DNA of 64,000 bases from JAJEAD01 sp965221555 (GCA_965221555.1 OZ244895.1:3658001-3722000); one strand, 5' to 3'. Positions 35,054 through 43,752 are shown, numbered from the stretch's first letter. A program made the numbers and translations. The notes: generated by a model not told the origin, from the sequence alone.

Positions 35054-37669
35054 ATGAACCGCGCACCCGAAACGAAACCCACGCGACATCCCTCGATGAC
35101 GAGCACGATGGAACGCCGGCCCGCGCCCCGGGCCTTTTTCGCTTCTGTGCGCGGCAAGCTCACGGTCTTCGTCACGCTCCTGGTCGCGGTCGTCACCATG
35201 ACCCTGATGTTCGCGGGCTACTCCTTCGTGCGGGACATGCTGCGCGACGAGCTGCGCGAGGAGCTCAGTCTGCGCGGAGCGGGGCTGCGCGAGGTGATGC
35301 TCTCCTACGTCGCGCAACAGCACGAGCGCGCGTCACTGGTGGCGAGCCGCACCCGATTGCGCCAGCTTCTGCGCGCCCACCTCGACGGCGAAGTGGAGCC
35401 CGAGCTCTTCGTCTCTCAGACCCGGCGCATTCTGCTCGACGCGCGGCAGAGCACTCGAGACTTTCTCGACATTCGCATCGCCGGGCCCGACGGCCGGATC
35501 GTCACCGCGACCGACGTCGCGTCCCTGGGAAGGGACGTATCGGGCGACCCCGCCTATCTGGAAGGACGCTCCGTGGCGACGCTCGGCCTGCCGCAGCCCG
35601 CGGAGACCGGGCACCGGGCGATCCTGAGCGCGCCGGCGCGCACCAATGAGGGGCGCGAGCTCGGGGTCGTCATGGTGGAGCTTGATGTCCGTCCCATGCT
35701 CGGACTCCTGGAAACCATCCGCGGCGGCCACGAGACGGCGCGAGTACGCCTCGCCACACGACTCGGAGAGCGTATCCGCTACGTCTTTCCGATCCCGGGC
35801 GAGCTCCCCATCCTCGAGACCGAGGCGGCTGCCGATGCGGCGATGGCGCGCGCACTCGCCGGAGAGACGGGCTTCCTCGACACGCATCCCTTCCGGGGCC
35901 GCGACGTCGTGTCCGCGTACCAGCCCACCGGATACCGGGACTGGGCGCTCGTGACTCAGGTGGACGCGGCGGAAGCCTATGCGCCGGTGGAGCGATTGCG
36001 CCGGCTCGCGATGCTCGCCTCGCTCTTCGTGCTCGTGATCGCGGCATACGGCGCCTATCGCATCGCCACCGGATTCACGCGCCCCCTCCTCTCGCTGTCG
36101 CGCGCCGCGAACGCAATCGAAAAGGGCGATCTCGAAGTGAGCGCCCCCGTGGTCTCGCACGACGAAGTGGGGGATCTCGGTCTCGCGTTCAACCGCATGG
36201 CGCAAGGGCTCAAGCGCCACCGGGACCACCTGGAGGACCTGGTACACGAACGGACCACCGATCTGGAAGCACGCGGCGAAGAGCTCGAACACTCGCGCGA
36301 CCAGCTCGAGGCGCTCGTACACCTCCTGGAGCACCAGGCCGATGTCGCCCAGCGTGACCTCCACCGCGCCGAGATCATCCAGCGCTCGCTCCTGCCTCAC
36401 TCCCCGCCTCCGCTTCCCGGTTTCACGGTGCAAACGCTCTATCGGCCGGGACGCAGCGTGGGCGGAGATCTCTACGATGTGGTCGGAGTCGGCGACCGTC
36501 ACGTGGCGCTCGTTATCGCGGACGCCTCCGGACACGGGGTCAGCGCCGCGATGCTCTCGGTGCTCTTCAAGCACCGGCTGCGGGTCGTCGACGAGGCGTC
36601 GGGGCGCCCCTGCCGGCCCGCCGAAGCCCTGCGCGCGCTCAACACTTCCTTGCGAAGGGACATCACCGCACCGGGACTCTTCATCACCGCCGCCTACTGC
36701 CTTCTCGATACCCACAGCCGCGAAGTGGTGGTGAGCTCGGCCGGCCATCCGCCGCTGGTCTGGCTCCGGGCCAACGGAGAGACCCGCACCATCGACGCGA
36801 CGGGTCCGGCGCTCGGGCTCTACGCCGACGCCGCCTTCGCCGAGCACCGCTGCCGCCTCGGGCAGGGCGATCAGATGCTGCTCTATACCGACGGGCTGCT
36901 CGACCCCGAGCGCGAGAATCCTTCCGGCACGGAGCGGATCGCCGACGCGCTGCGCTCGCTCGATGGCGACCGGGCGCCGCTGCGCAAGCTGTTCGGCGAG
37001 CTTGCCCGCGCCGCGCCGTGGGAAGATCGCGACGACGCCACGATCGTTCTGCTCGAAGCGAAGCCGGGCGAGAGCAGCTTCGACGAACCGGCCCGCGACG
37101 AATCCCCGGAGCGGGGTCCGGCCTCACCGCTCGAGCTCACCTACGCGGAATTCGACGATGCGACCCTGATCGCGGTGCGAGGACGCGCCACATGGTCGCA
37201 CGCCGAGACCTTCTTCGAGGCGACGGAAGCCGTGATCGAGGAAAAGCGTTCGCTGATCCTGGATCTCTCGGGGTGCGAGTATCTCGACAGCACCTTCCTT
37301 GGCACTCTCTTTCAGGTCGCGAGCGAGGCCGAGGTGGAGTCGGTGCCCCTGCGCATCCAGGGAGTGCTGCCCGCGGTGCGCGCCTGGCTCGACGAGCTGA
37401 GCATGCACTCCGTGCTCGCCCGCGTGACCGAGGAGGCGGTGGCGCTTCCGCCCAACATGCAGAAGCTCACCGAGGCGAGAAGCGACCGCACGCACGAACG
37501 GCTGCGGCTGCTGCGCGCCCACGAGCTGCTGGCCCGCCTGAGCGACGCGAACCGCGAGAAGTTTCAGGAAGTGGTCGACACCCTGCGCTCGGAGATCGGC
37601 GAGACCGGCCTCGAGCGCCGGTCCGGTCACGAGCCCCGGGCGAGATCGTCATCGTCTGGTGCCGGCTGA
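35054..37669 (+). CDS. Membrane-sensor SpoIIE/RsbU-type serine phosphatase with HAMP and C-terminal STAS domain
   Basis: An 871-residue signalling protein. Membrane helix at about 36-57, a periplasmic dCache-like sensor to about 315, second helix near 318-338, HAMP to about 392 (SRAANAIEKGDLE), then a coiled coil, a PP2C-type SpoIIE domain (about 425-670) with GGDLYDVVGVG, IADASGHGVSAAM and the late LLYTDGLLD, and a STAS domain at about 692-795 with LDLSGCEYLDSTFLG. The STAS serine sits where antisigma-antagonists are phosphorylated, so the phosphatase may control its own STAS domain in cis. Its 3' end overlaps tRNA-Thr by 13 bases tail to tail. No anti-sigma kinase is nearby. Confidence 0.92.
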   Translation: MNRAPETKPTRHPSMTSTMERRPAPRAFFASVRGKLTVFVTLLVAVVTMTLMFAGYSFVRDMLRDELREELSLRGAGLREVMLSYVAQQHERASLVASRTRLRQLLRAHLDGEVEPELFVSQTRRILLDARQSTRDFLDIRIAGPDGRIVTATDVASLGRDVSGDPAYLEGRSVATLGLPQPAETGHRAILSAPARTNEGRELGVVMVELDVRPMLGLLETIRGGHETARVRLATRLGERIRYVFPIPGELPILETEAAADAAMARALAGETGFLDTHPFRGRDVVSAYQPTGYRDWALVTQVDAAEAYAPVERLRRLAMLASLFVLVIAAYGAYRIATGFTRPLLSLSRAANAIEKGDLEVSAPVVSHDEVGDLGLAFNRMAQGLKRHRDHLEDLVHERTTDLEARGEELEHSRDQLEALVHLLEHQADVAQRDLHRAEIIQRSLLPHSPPPLPGFTVQTLYRPGRSVGGDLYDVVGVGDRHVALVIADASGHGVSAAMLSVLFKHRLRVVDEASGRPCRPAEALRALNTSLRRDITAPGLFITAAYCLLDTHSREVVVSSAGHPPLVWLRANGETRTIDATGPALGLYADAAFAEHRCRLGQGDQMLLYTDGLLDPERENPSGTERIADALRSLDGDRAPLRKLFGELARAAPWEDRDDATIVLLEAKPGESSFDEPARDESPERGPASPLELTYAEFDDATLIAVRGRATWSHAETFFEATEAVIEEKRSLILDLSGCEYLDSTFLGTLFQVASEAEVESVPLRIQGVLPAVRAWLDELSMHSVLARVTEEAVALPPNMQKLTEARSDRTHERLRLLRAHELLARLSDANREKFQEVVDTLRSEIGETGLERRSGHEPRARSSSSGAG

Positions 37670-37732
37670 GGGGTTCGAACCCACGACCTGATGCTTACAA
37701 GGCAACCGCTCTACCTGCTGAGCTAAGCCGGC
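37657..37732 (-). tRNA. tRNA-Thr(TGT)
   Basis: A 76-nt cloverleaf with acceptor arms GCCGGCT/AGCCGGC, discriminator A and encoded CCA, D arm GCTC/GAGC, anticodon TGT at 37697-37699 and TTCGAAC T-loop. Two apparent U-U mismatches occur: one in the anticodon stem (pairs 28-42) and one in the T stem (50-64). The rest is canonical. The 3' end overlaps the last 13 bases of the phosphatase gene on the other strand. It is very probably a real tRNA gene, perhaps slightly decayed. Confidence 0.88.
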
Positions 37733-38004
37733 AAGGCATCGCGCCCGCCGCGCTCAGAGGCGAAATGGCGGGCGCGCCAGCGCTTTCAGGGTACCACCGC
37801 CGAGCCCGCGACGGCACCTGGCCGCGGTACTTCCCACGCAGCGCCCAGGACGCGCATCGGCAGTCATCGGCGGTGTCGAAAGCCGGCCGGCGCACCGCCG
37901 CCGAGCGCCGTGAAACGTCTCTGCCAGGCGCCGCACCCGGTGGTTGTCGCGTCGGGCGCCATTGGCTAGGCTCGCGTGCGAACCGCCCTCAGGAGACCGC
38001 CCCG

Positions 38005-39246
38005 ATGCTCACCGGACAACCCGACCGGGAACGCCCCCACAACCCCCACGTGCAGCAGCTGCGCGTGCCGAACGTCACCGAGATCGACTTCGCGCGACTG
38101 CGCGCCGGACGCCTCGAGCGTCTCCAGCAGATGATGCGCAAGCACGACATGCCGGTGGCCATCTTCTACAACCCGGCGAACATCCGCTACGCCACCGGCA
38201 CCGAGGTGATGGGGGTGTGGACCGGTACCACCTTCGCCCGCTACTGCCTCGTCCCGGCCCAGGGCGAGCCGGTGCTCTTCGAGTACTCGAACTCCATGCA
38301 CGTCTCCCAGAAGATCATGCGCGACGTGCGCCCCGCGCTCGGGTGGCAGTTCCGCGGGGTGGAAGGGGTCGCGCCCGCCCAGCGCTGGGCGGCCTCGGTC
38401 GCCGACACCATGCGCGAGCTCGGCGTGGCGGGCGAGCGCCTCGCGGTGGACCGCCTCGACGGATACGGATTCATGGCGCTCGCCGATGCGGGGATCGAGA
38501 TCACCGATGCGAGCCCGGCGACGGTGGATGCCCGGGAGGTGAAGACGCCGGAGGAGATCCAGATCATGATCCTCAACGGCGGCATCGGCGACGCGATGCT
38601 GGCGGACTTCGAGGCCGCCATTCGACCCGGCGTTCGCGAGTACGAGCTGATGGCGGTGGTCAACGAGACGCTCTACCGGTACCACGGGGAGTTCATGTTC
38701 ACCCGCCTGATCGCATCCGGACCGAACACCAACCCCTGGATGTCCGAGGCACACGACAAGATTGTCCAGCCCGGCGATCTGGTGGGCATCGATACCGACG
38801 CGAATACCTACGAAGGCTACGTGGTCGACATATCGCGCACTTTTCTGTGCGGCGACAACGCCCTTCCGGGCCAGAAGGAAGCCTACCGGATTGCCTACGA
38901 CTGCGTGAACGGCATGCGCGAGCTCATGAAGCCGGGGATGAGCTTCACGGAGTTTGCGCAAGCTGCGCCGCGGCTTCCGGAGGGATATCTCACCGGACGT
39001 TACGGCGGCATGGCGCACCAGGCGGGCCTGGAGGACGAAGGACCAGGGATTCCCTATCCGGACACGGTCAAGGCGGAGGGAGGAATCGTGGACCGCGAGA
39101 TCCAGGAGAACATGATCTTCTGTCTGGAGTGCTACGCGGGCAAGGACGGCGCTCCCTACGGCGTCAAGCTGGAGGACCAGGTGCTGGTGACGCGCGACGG
39201 AGCCTTTGCACTCAGCACCTACCCCTTCGAGGCCAAGCTGCTCTAG
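38005..39246 (+). CDS. M24-fold metalloenzyme, DddP-like (candidate DMSP lyase)
   Basis: A 413-residue creatinase/prolidase-fold protein. All metal ligands of the fold are present: D263 and D265 (GIDTDAN), D275 (VVDISR), H338 (GMAHQAG), E375 (CLECYAG) and E390 (KLEDQV). The whole C-terminal half resembles, from memory, the DMSP lyase DddP: ASGPNTNPW, DISRTF, KLEDQVL and the terminal YPFEAKLL. The DddP active-site positions Tyr366, His371 and Asp377 correspond to Y333, H338 and D344, and a tryptophan like Trp95 is at W72. DddP cleaves dimethylsulfoniopropionate to DMS and acrylate. A peptidase role is the alternative. ATG at 38005 follows aggag. Confidence 0.85.
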   Translation: MLTGQPDRERPHNPHVQQLRVPNVTEIDFARLRAGRLERLQQMMRKHDMPVAIFYNPANIRYATGTEVMGVWTGTTFARYCLVPAQGEPVLFEYSNSMHVSQKIMRDVRPALGWQFRGVEGVAPAQRWAASVADTMRELGVAGERLAVDRLDGYGFMALADAGIEITDASPATVDAREVKTPEEIQIMILNGGIGDAMLADFEAAIRPGVREYELMAVVNETLYRYHGEFMFTRLIASGPNTNPWMSEAHDKIVQPGDLVGIDTDANTYEGYVVDISRTFLCGDNALPGQKEAYRIAYDCVNGMRELMKPGMSFTEFAQAAPRLPEGYLTGRYGGMAHQAGLEDEGPGIPYPDTVKAEGGIVDREIQENMIFCLECYAGKDGAPYGVKLEDQVLVTRDGAFALSTYPFEAKLL

Positions 39247-39298
39247 GCACAGTACTTCGCCTACCTCTCAGCCGGCAGACGCCGTTCCGACCACGGTT

Positions 39299-39407
39299 GC
39301 GGGCCGTACTCCTTTGAGCCGTTGCGTCGAAGCGGCGCGACGGAGTACGGCCCGCTGACGCGAGCATATTGGCGTCCGCCAATCAAGAAATCGGTGGAGT
39401 TTGCGGA
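39299..39407 (-). repeat. Dispersed intergenic repeat with a perfect 14-bp inverted repeat (copy G)
   Basis: Reverse-oriented core cgagcatattggcgtccgc (39361-39379) and terminus match other copies. At its far end gcgggccgtactcc (39299-39312) pairs perfectly with ggagtacggcccgc (39342-39355) over a 29-nt loop. The copy lacks the internal module. It lies between the DddP-like and EamA genes and could act as a terminator or processing site for the first one. Confidence 0.8.
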
Positions 39408-39426
39408 TTAGCTTCGGCGCGAGGGG

Positions 39427-40353
39427 ATGACGACACCGGACGACATATCGGCGCAACAGAAGGTCGCGGGCAACTTCATGCTGGCGCTCGGGACCTCGGT
39501 GTGGGCCACCCACTTCCTGGTCACCGACTCCCTGCTCCAGAGCTGGGACCCCTACTTCGTCACCGCCGGCCGGCTGCTCTCGGCCACCTTCTTCCTGATG
39601 ACGGCCTATGCGATTCAGACGCGGGGGCGGGCGCTGCGACGCATCCCCTGGCGACCGGCGCTCCTCCTCGGCACCACGGGAATCTCGATCTCGACCCTGT
39701 GCCTGACCCTCGGCGTCAAGTACGCCGGCCCGGTGTCGGCCGCCATCGTCGCGTCGGCCGCGCCCATCGTGGCCGCGTTCGTGGCGCGCGTGATCTTCGG
39801 AGCGCACCTTCGCCTCGCCGTCATGTGCGGCGCGGTGGTCGCGGTGGCCGGAGGAGTCCTCGCCGCGCTCGGTACTGATGTGGAAGGCGGTGCGGAGCTG
39901 CGCGGCGGCGAGTTCTTCATCCTCGCGGCGGTCACGCTGTTCACCTGGTACTCGATCGGCGCGCAACGCTGGCTCTCCGGAGTCACCCAGCTCGGCATCT
40001 CCGCGATCACGATCATGGTTGGAGGACTCGCGATTCTGGCCGTCCTTCCGATCCTGGTCGGACTGGGAATCGCCGAAGTGCGCTACGAGCTCGACCTCGC
40101 CTCGGTGCTCGGCGTGCTCTACCTCGGCGCGGGACCGGCCTCCTTCTCGCTCTTCACCTGGCACTGGGGCATAAGCAGAGTCGGGGTGACCATCGCCTCC
40201 ATCTACTCCAACCTCGCGCCCGTGGTGGTAGTCCTCATCCGCATGGTCCAGGGCGAGCCGCCCACCTCGTTCCACCTGATCGGAGGAGCCCTGATCATCA
40301 CCGGGGTCCTCGCCGCGCAGCTTCTCCCGCCCGGCGGCAAGCCCCGGACCTGA
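39427..40353 (+). CDS. EamA/DMT-superfamily transporter
   Basis: A 308-residue inner-membrane protein with ten hydrophobic segments arranged as two EamA repeats; the C-terminal repeat includes LYLGAGPASFSLFTWHWGI. Members export amino acids or small metabolites. ATG at 39427. It is 180 bp downstream of the DddP-like gene, separated by a repeat copy, so a common transcript is uncertain. It converges with the phytanoyl-CoA dioxygenase-family gene. Confidence 0.9.
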   Translation: MTTPDDISAQQKVAGNFMLALGTSVWATHFLVTDSLLQSWDPYFVTAGRLLSATFFLMTAYAIQTRGRALRRIPWRPALLLGTTGISISTLCLTLGVKYAGPVSAAIVASAAPIVAAFVARVIFGAHLRLAVMCGAVVAVAGGVLAALGTDVEGGAELRGGEFFILAAVTLFTWYSIGAQRWLSGVTQLGISAITIMVGGLAILAVLPILVGLGIAEVRYELDLASVLGVLYLGAGPASFSLFTWHWGISRVGVTIASIYSNLAPVVVVLIRMVQGEPPTSFHLIGGALIITGVLAAQLLPPGGKPRT

Positions 40354-40464
40354 GCGCCATGTTTGCCGGTTCGAGGTCCCCGCCTCGCACAAACCGAGGC
40401 GCAAGCGCGAAGCGCGCCGGAGGCCGCGGCGGCGGCGCGCGCCCTCGCGCCGCCCCTCCCTCGC

Positions 40465-41469
40465 CTACTGCGCGGCGGCGGAGGCGGCGCGCGGCGTGCT
40501 CCGTCGGAAGGAGCGCCCGTACGCGGGAGTCTGCAAATCGAAAATGGTCCGCCCCCGCACATCCGCCGCGGGCAGCGGGATGCGCACCGGCAGATTCTCC
40601 ATGCGGGGCTCGAAGGTGGCGTTCCCCCGCACCGTGGTGGCGTGAAAACCCTCTATGCCGGGCTGGGGCATCGCGTTGACCGTGTCCAGTCCGAGCAGAG
40701 GCCAGGTCGCGGTCGTCGCGTAGTTCATGTTGAGCAGGCGGCGCTGGCGGCCCGAGACGCTGTCCGAAGACCCGTGCACGGCGCGCACGTGGTGTATCGC
40801 CATCGAGCCCGCCGGTCCCACCAGGGCAAGCGCGCTCGTTTCGTCGAAATCGGCGGTGGCGGGATCGATGGCGCCGATGAAACGCCCCTTGTGGTGGTGG
40901 TCCCAGGTCGGCCCCCGGTGTGTGCCCGGAATCACCAGCAGGGGTCCATTCTCGAGGTCGCAGTCGTCCAGCATCAAGCTGACGGCGAGCATGCGATCAT
41001 TGGTCTGGGGGTAGAAGGCCCAGTCCTGGTGCCATTCGATGGGGACCCCGCCGGCTGGTGGCTTGCAGTTGAGTTTCGAGTGATCGAAGCGAATGTCCGG
41101 GCCGAGCAGATCGCAGACCACGTCCAGTATCTCCGGCATCCGGGTCGCCGCCTCGTACACCGGATGGTGCCGATCGGGATCGATGACTCGTCGCACCTGT
41201 GGGTGTTCCCGGGTGTGGCCGGGCGAGAGGTCGATCGGTCCATCGGAGGCATCGAGCTCCCGGGCGCGGTCCAGGAACTCGTCCGTCACCGCGCGGATTT
41301 CGTCGAGGGCGGCTCGGCCAACCACCCCCTCGACCACGAGCCAACCCTCTCGGTGGAAGTGCTCCACCTCGGCGCTGCCGAGCGCCAGTCTCGGAGCCCG
41401 CTCCACTGTGGCTCCCCCGCCACTGATCTCGCGTCGGGGCATTTCGCTCGTTATCGCGGTAGCGGCCAC
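40465..41469 (-). CDS. Phytanoyl-CoA dioxygenase (PhyH) family Fe(II)/2-oxoglutarate oxygenase
   Basis: A 334-residue double-stranded beta-helix dioxygenase. Iron ligands are visible as the HXD of EWHQDWAFYP and the distal histidine of HHVRAVHGSSD; the 2-oxoglutarate arginine follows in SGRQRRLLN. Family members hydroxylate alkyl groups of lipids, betaines (EctD-like) or antibiotics. The GTG at 41469 sits six bases after AAGGAGG, which decides the start over further upstream codons. The substrate is not clear. No operon partner. Confidence 0.88.
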   Translation of the reverse strand: MAATAITSEMPRREISGGGATVERAPRLALGSAEVEHFHREGWLVVEGVVGRAALDEIRAVTDEFLDRARELDASDGPIDLSPGHTREHPQVRRVIDPDRHHPVYEAATRMPEILDVVCDLLGPDIRFDHSKLNCKPPAGGVPIEWHQDWAFYPQTNDRMLAVSLMLDDCDLENGPLLVIPGTHRGPTWDHHHKGRFIGAIDPATADFDETSALALVGPAGSMAIHHVRAVHGSSDSVSGRQRRLLNMNYATTATWPLLGLDTVNAMPQPGIEGFHATTVRGNATFEPRMENLPVRIPLPAADVRGRTIFDLQTPAYGRSFRRSTPRAASAAAQ

Positions 41470-41566
41470 GTCACACCTCCTTCCCGCGCGGTGGGCTCGG
41501 CGATTATGCACCAATCAACGCTTGGCAGGGTGACTCGACGACCCGCCAGACTCCTTTGCGCGGACG

Positions 41567-41887
41567 CTACAGCACAGTCCAGAACAACCACACGGACAGC
41601 AGTCCGCCAACGCCGAAGATGGCGCCGCAGAGCCCTCGCCGCCACCCGGTGAGCCAGCTGAAGCCACTCGCTCCGGCCGCTGTCGCCCCCAGCGCGCAGG
41701 CCAATGAGAGCAACGTGATCGTCAAGGTACCCTGCAACAGGGGTGGGAAGATCGAAACGAACTCCAACACCCGCGCCTCGTGATCCTCGACCACGCCGGC
41801 GATGCGGATCCATCTCGCGGTCAGATATGCGGGGGGAAGAAGCAGCAGTATCCCCAGCGCGGGCAGAACCTTCGCCAACCTGGACAT
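41567..41887 (-). CDS. Small hypothetical membrane protein
   Basis: A 106-residue protein with about three hydrophobic helices (about 4-24, 46-70 and 85-104). No recognisable family. ATG at 41887 follows aggagag at good spacing, so it is likely expressed. It marks the left edge of the toxin-antitoxin patch. Confidence 0.6.
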   Translation of the reverse strand: MSRLAKVLPALGILLLLPPAYLTARWIRIAGVVEDHEARVLEFVSIFPPLLQGTLTITLLSLACALGATAAGASGFSWLTGWRRGLCGAIFGVGGLLSVWLFWTVL

Positions 41888-42001
41888 CCCGGGATCTCTC
41901 CTGTCCACCAACCCCTCGCACGTTCGCAGCAAGTCTAGCCCAGCCGCGAGATCACCTTCGATTGGGGAATTCCGAGAGTTATCTGCTGCGGGGAATGCAT
42001 A

Positions 42002-42041
42002 GTGAAGTGAAGCGCTGTACTGATCTGTCCGTACACTTCAC
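42002..42041. promoter_or_regulatory. Inverted repeat upstream of the broken mazEF copy
   Basis: gtgaagtg (42002-42009) and cacttcac (42034-42041) form an 8-bp inverted repeat with a nested gtac/gtac pair. It sits in the 342-bp gene-free stretch 41888-42229 upstream of the mazE remnant and could be an old autoregulation site. Nothing else is recognised in that stretch. Confidence 0.35.
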
Positions 42042-42229
42042 CCAGCCTCGACGGTTCCCGGCGTGTACCGCTCCAATGGAGCCACCCCGGTCCGGAGCAG
42101 TGGAATCTCTGACGGATACCGAGTGGGACTCGGGCAGTAGATCAGCAACGCACCCTCCTGAATCTTCACCCGAAGGCGTGTTAGATGTAACGAAATTCAA
42201 CCTCCTCGAACCGACAAGGGGTCTACCCA

Positions 42230-42478
42230 ATGGCCCAGTCAGCCAACGCCCGCCGCGTCGCCAAGCAACGTGAATCGTTGAGAGCACAGGGACTGCGTCC
42301 CGTGCAGATCTGGGTCCCCGATACCCGCGTCCCGGGCTTCGACGAGTAGTGTGCCCGTCAGGCCACGATAGTCGACTGCGCAAACCGCTCGGACTCCGAG
42401 CTCATGGATTTTCTCGAGGTCGCCGCCGCCGACCTCGCGGAGGAAGTTGAAGCCCTTGACGCCGAACGGCACGAGTGA
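42230..42478 (+). pseudogene. mazE: mazE antitoxin pseudogene with in-frame TAG
   Basis: The reading frame begins MAQSANARRVAKQRE and has the antitoxin-MazE/DUF3018 segment LRPVQIWVPDTRVPGF, but codon 40 is TAG (42347-42349). Beyond it the same frame continues for 42 codons (SDSELMDFLEVAAADLAEEVEA) to the natural stop at 42476. Unless suppressed, it yields a 39-residue fragment. Its last bases overlap the remnant toxin start as in live copies. Confidence 0.85.
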
Positions 42479-42564
42479 GGCGAGGCGACCTCATCACCGT
42501 CGTGCTCCAGGGCAAGCTCGGCAATTACTTTTTGACCCAAGCAGAGCAAGTTGCGATAGTTTGA
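42475..42564 (+). pseudogene. mazF: mazF toxin remnant (5' end only)
   Basis: GTG at 42475 begins RRGDLITVVLQGK, matching the first 13 or so residues of the intact MazF at 43749, then leaves homology near 42523 and stops at 42562 after 29 codons. Together with the mazE copy upstream it forms the left, broken half of a duplicated mazEF region. Confidence 0.8.
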
Positions 42565-42713
42565 GGCGATTCTTCCTTAATCGGTATGTCGTGCGGAGGA
42601 ATCTGGAGCCGTTCGGACAGATCCCTCGCTAGGCAGTTTGCCTGATGCCTAGATCGCAGCGGTCTAACTCAGTCCCAGCGAGTCGTGACAGGTAAAAGAC
42701 GGTATAGAAAAAG

Positions 42714-42754
42714 GAAAGGCTGTCGCGATCTCTTCGCGACAGCCTTTCTTTTTT
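42714..42754. terminator. Strong bidirectional intrinsic terminator
   Basis: A perfect 15-bp stem (42714-42728 with 42734-42748) with a 5-nt loop, flanked by a T-run on the plus strand and by an A-run on the left that gives a T-run on the minus strand. It separates the mazF remnant from the higBA pair. The rest of the interval 42565-42909 is comparatively A/T-rich and holds no gene. Confidence 0.9.
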
Positions 42755-42909
42755 GACCTGGAAATGGTTGATGAACACCACTCGATTCTGATTCCTGACC
42801 AGCAACAGTGGTCTGAACTGACGTCACGGGCGGGCTGCGCCAACCCGTACTTACACTTCTCTCGAACTCGACCGGATCGGTTGGTAGCTTTAGGCAAGCA
42901 GTCTGACCG

Positions 42910-43230
42910 TTAATTCGCCATGGCCGCTCGGTCCTTCTCGCGCTGGCTGACGTGGACCGTTACGCACAGACGACCGTTCAGAGCTGCGATCATCCTCATC
43001 AACCGATCCAGCGTGAACCGGCCGAGGTCTGCGTTTCGGATGCGCGAGAAGTCCGCTGCGGCGAAGCCGGTCATGCCCGACGCCTTGCGCACGCTGATCC
43101 CGCGCCCGTCGAGCTCGGCAATGATTCGGGCCGCGAGGATGGCCTTGGCCTGCTTCAGGTCGGCGTCGGAGTCGCCAAGGTCCCGAAAGACATTGCCACT
43201 CCCTTCCACCAGTTCGAATTCATCGCTCAT
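42910..43230 (-). CDS. XRE-family antitoxin (HigA-like, COG5606 type)
   Basis: A 106-residue protein with a central helix-turn-helix (GISVRKASGMTGFAAADFSRIRN) preceded by DLGDSDADLKQAKAILAARII, the pattern of the antitoxins paired with Gp49/HigB toxins. It overlaps the toxin gene by four bases (atga), toxin first, as in higBA operons. It should bind the toxin and repress the pair. Confidence 0.88.
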   Translation of the reverse strand: MSDEFELVEGSGNVFRDLGDSDADLKQAKAILAARIIAELDGRGISVRKASGMTGFAAADFSRIRNADLGRFTLDRLMRMIAALNGRLCVTVHVSQREKDRAAMAN

Positions 43231-43577
43231 CGCAACAGCTCCTTTCTCAATCGTCCGAGGCGCGCGCGGACGAGGTCGATCTCAGCCCTCGGCGTCTTGA
43301 TGCCTGTCGTGGATTTCTTCTGGAAGGCATGAACAACCCACAGCTGCCCGGCGATCTCGGTGATATAGACGATACGCCAAGCGTCGGTGCGGTAGCGCAC
43401 GGCAATCTCCATCACCCCGGAGCCGAGGCCTTTGAGCGGCTTGGCGATATCTGCCTTGCTGCCCTCGGCCGCGATCGTCAAGGCCGTGTTGACGCGGTCA
43501 CGGACGGAGTCAGGGAAGCGCTCAAACGCCTTTCGCGCTGCGCGAATCCACCCGATCGGTCGCGTGTCGTTATTCAT
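43227..43577 (-). CDS. HigB/Gp49-like RelE-superfamily toxin
   Basis: A 116-residue protein of the phage-derived Gp49-like family (PF05973): MEIAVRYRTDAWRIVYI followed by the hallmark VVHAFQKKSTTGIKTP, which supplies the basic catalytic surface of this ribosome-dependent mRNA interferase family. ATG at 43577; a longer start at 43592 is possible. Its gene precedes the antitoxin. Confidence 0.88.
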   Translation of the reverse strand: MNNDTRPIGWIRAARKAFERFPDSVRDRVNTALTIAAEGSKADIAKPLKGLGSGVMEIAVRYRTDAWRIVYITEIAGQLWVVHAFQKKSTTGIKTPRAEIDLVRARLGRLRKELLR

Positions 43578-43659
43578 GCCGCATGTTGTCATAATTGACT
43601 ACGCTCTGCAAGTGTTGGCTGTTAGGAGTGTTGGCTCGGGCTGACAATCCCCGCCGCAA

Positions 43660-43752
43660 CGCTCGGACCCCGAACTCATGGACTTCCTAGATGCCGCCGC
43701 GGCCGACCTCGCGGAGGAAGTTGACGCCGGTGAAGCCGAACGGCGCGGGTGA
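43660..43752 (+). pseudogene. mazE: mazE antitoxin 3' fragment
   Basis: The last 30 codons of a mazE, RSDPELMDFLDAAAADLAEE onward, similar to the end of the broken copy at 42230-42478, then a stop that overlaps mazF by four bases. The 5' two-thirds are missing: the sequence before about 43651 is unrelated. A start inside the remnant (the ATG at 43678) could allow a short peptide, but it would lack the DNA-binding part. Confidence 0.8.

Noticed and set aside
37018..38004. Upstream in-frame extension of the DddP-like gene
   Set aside because: It runs through the phosphatase gene and the tRNA; the ATG at 38005 with its own ribosome-binding site fits the family.
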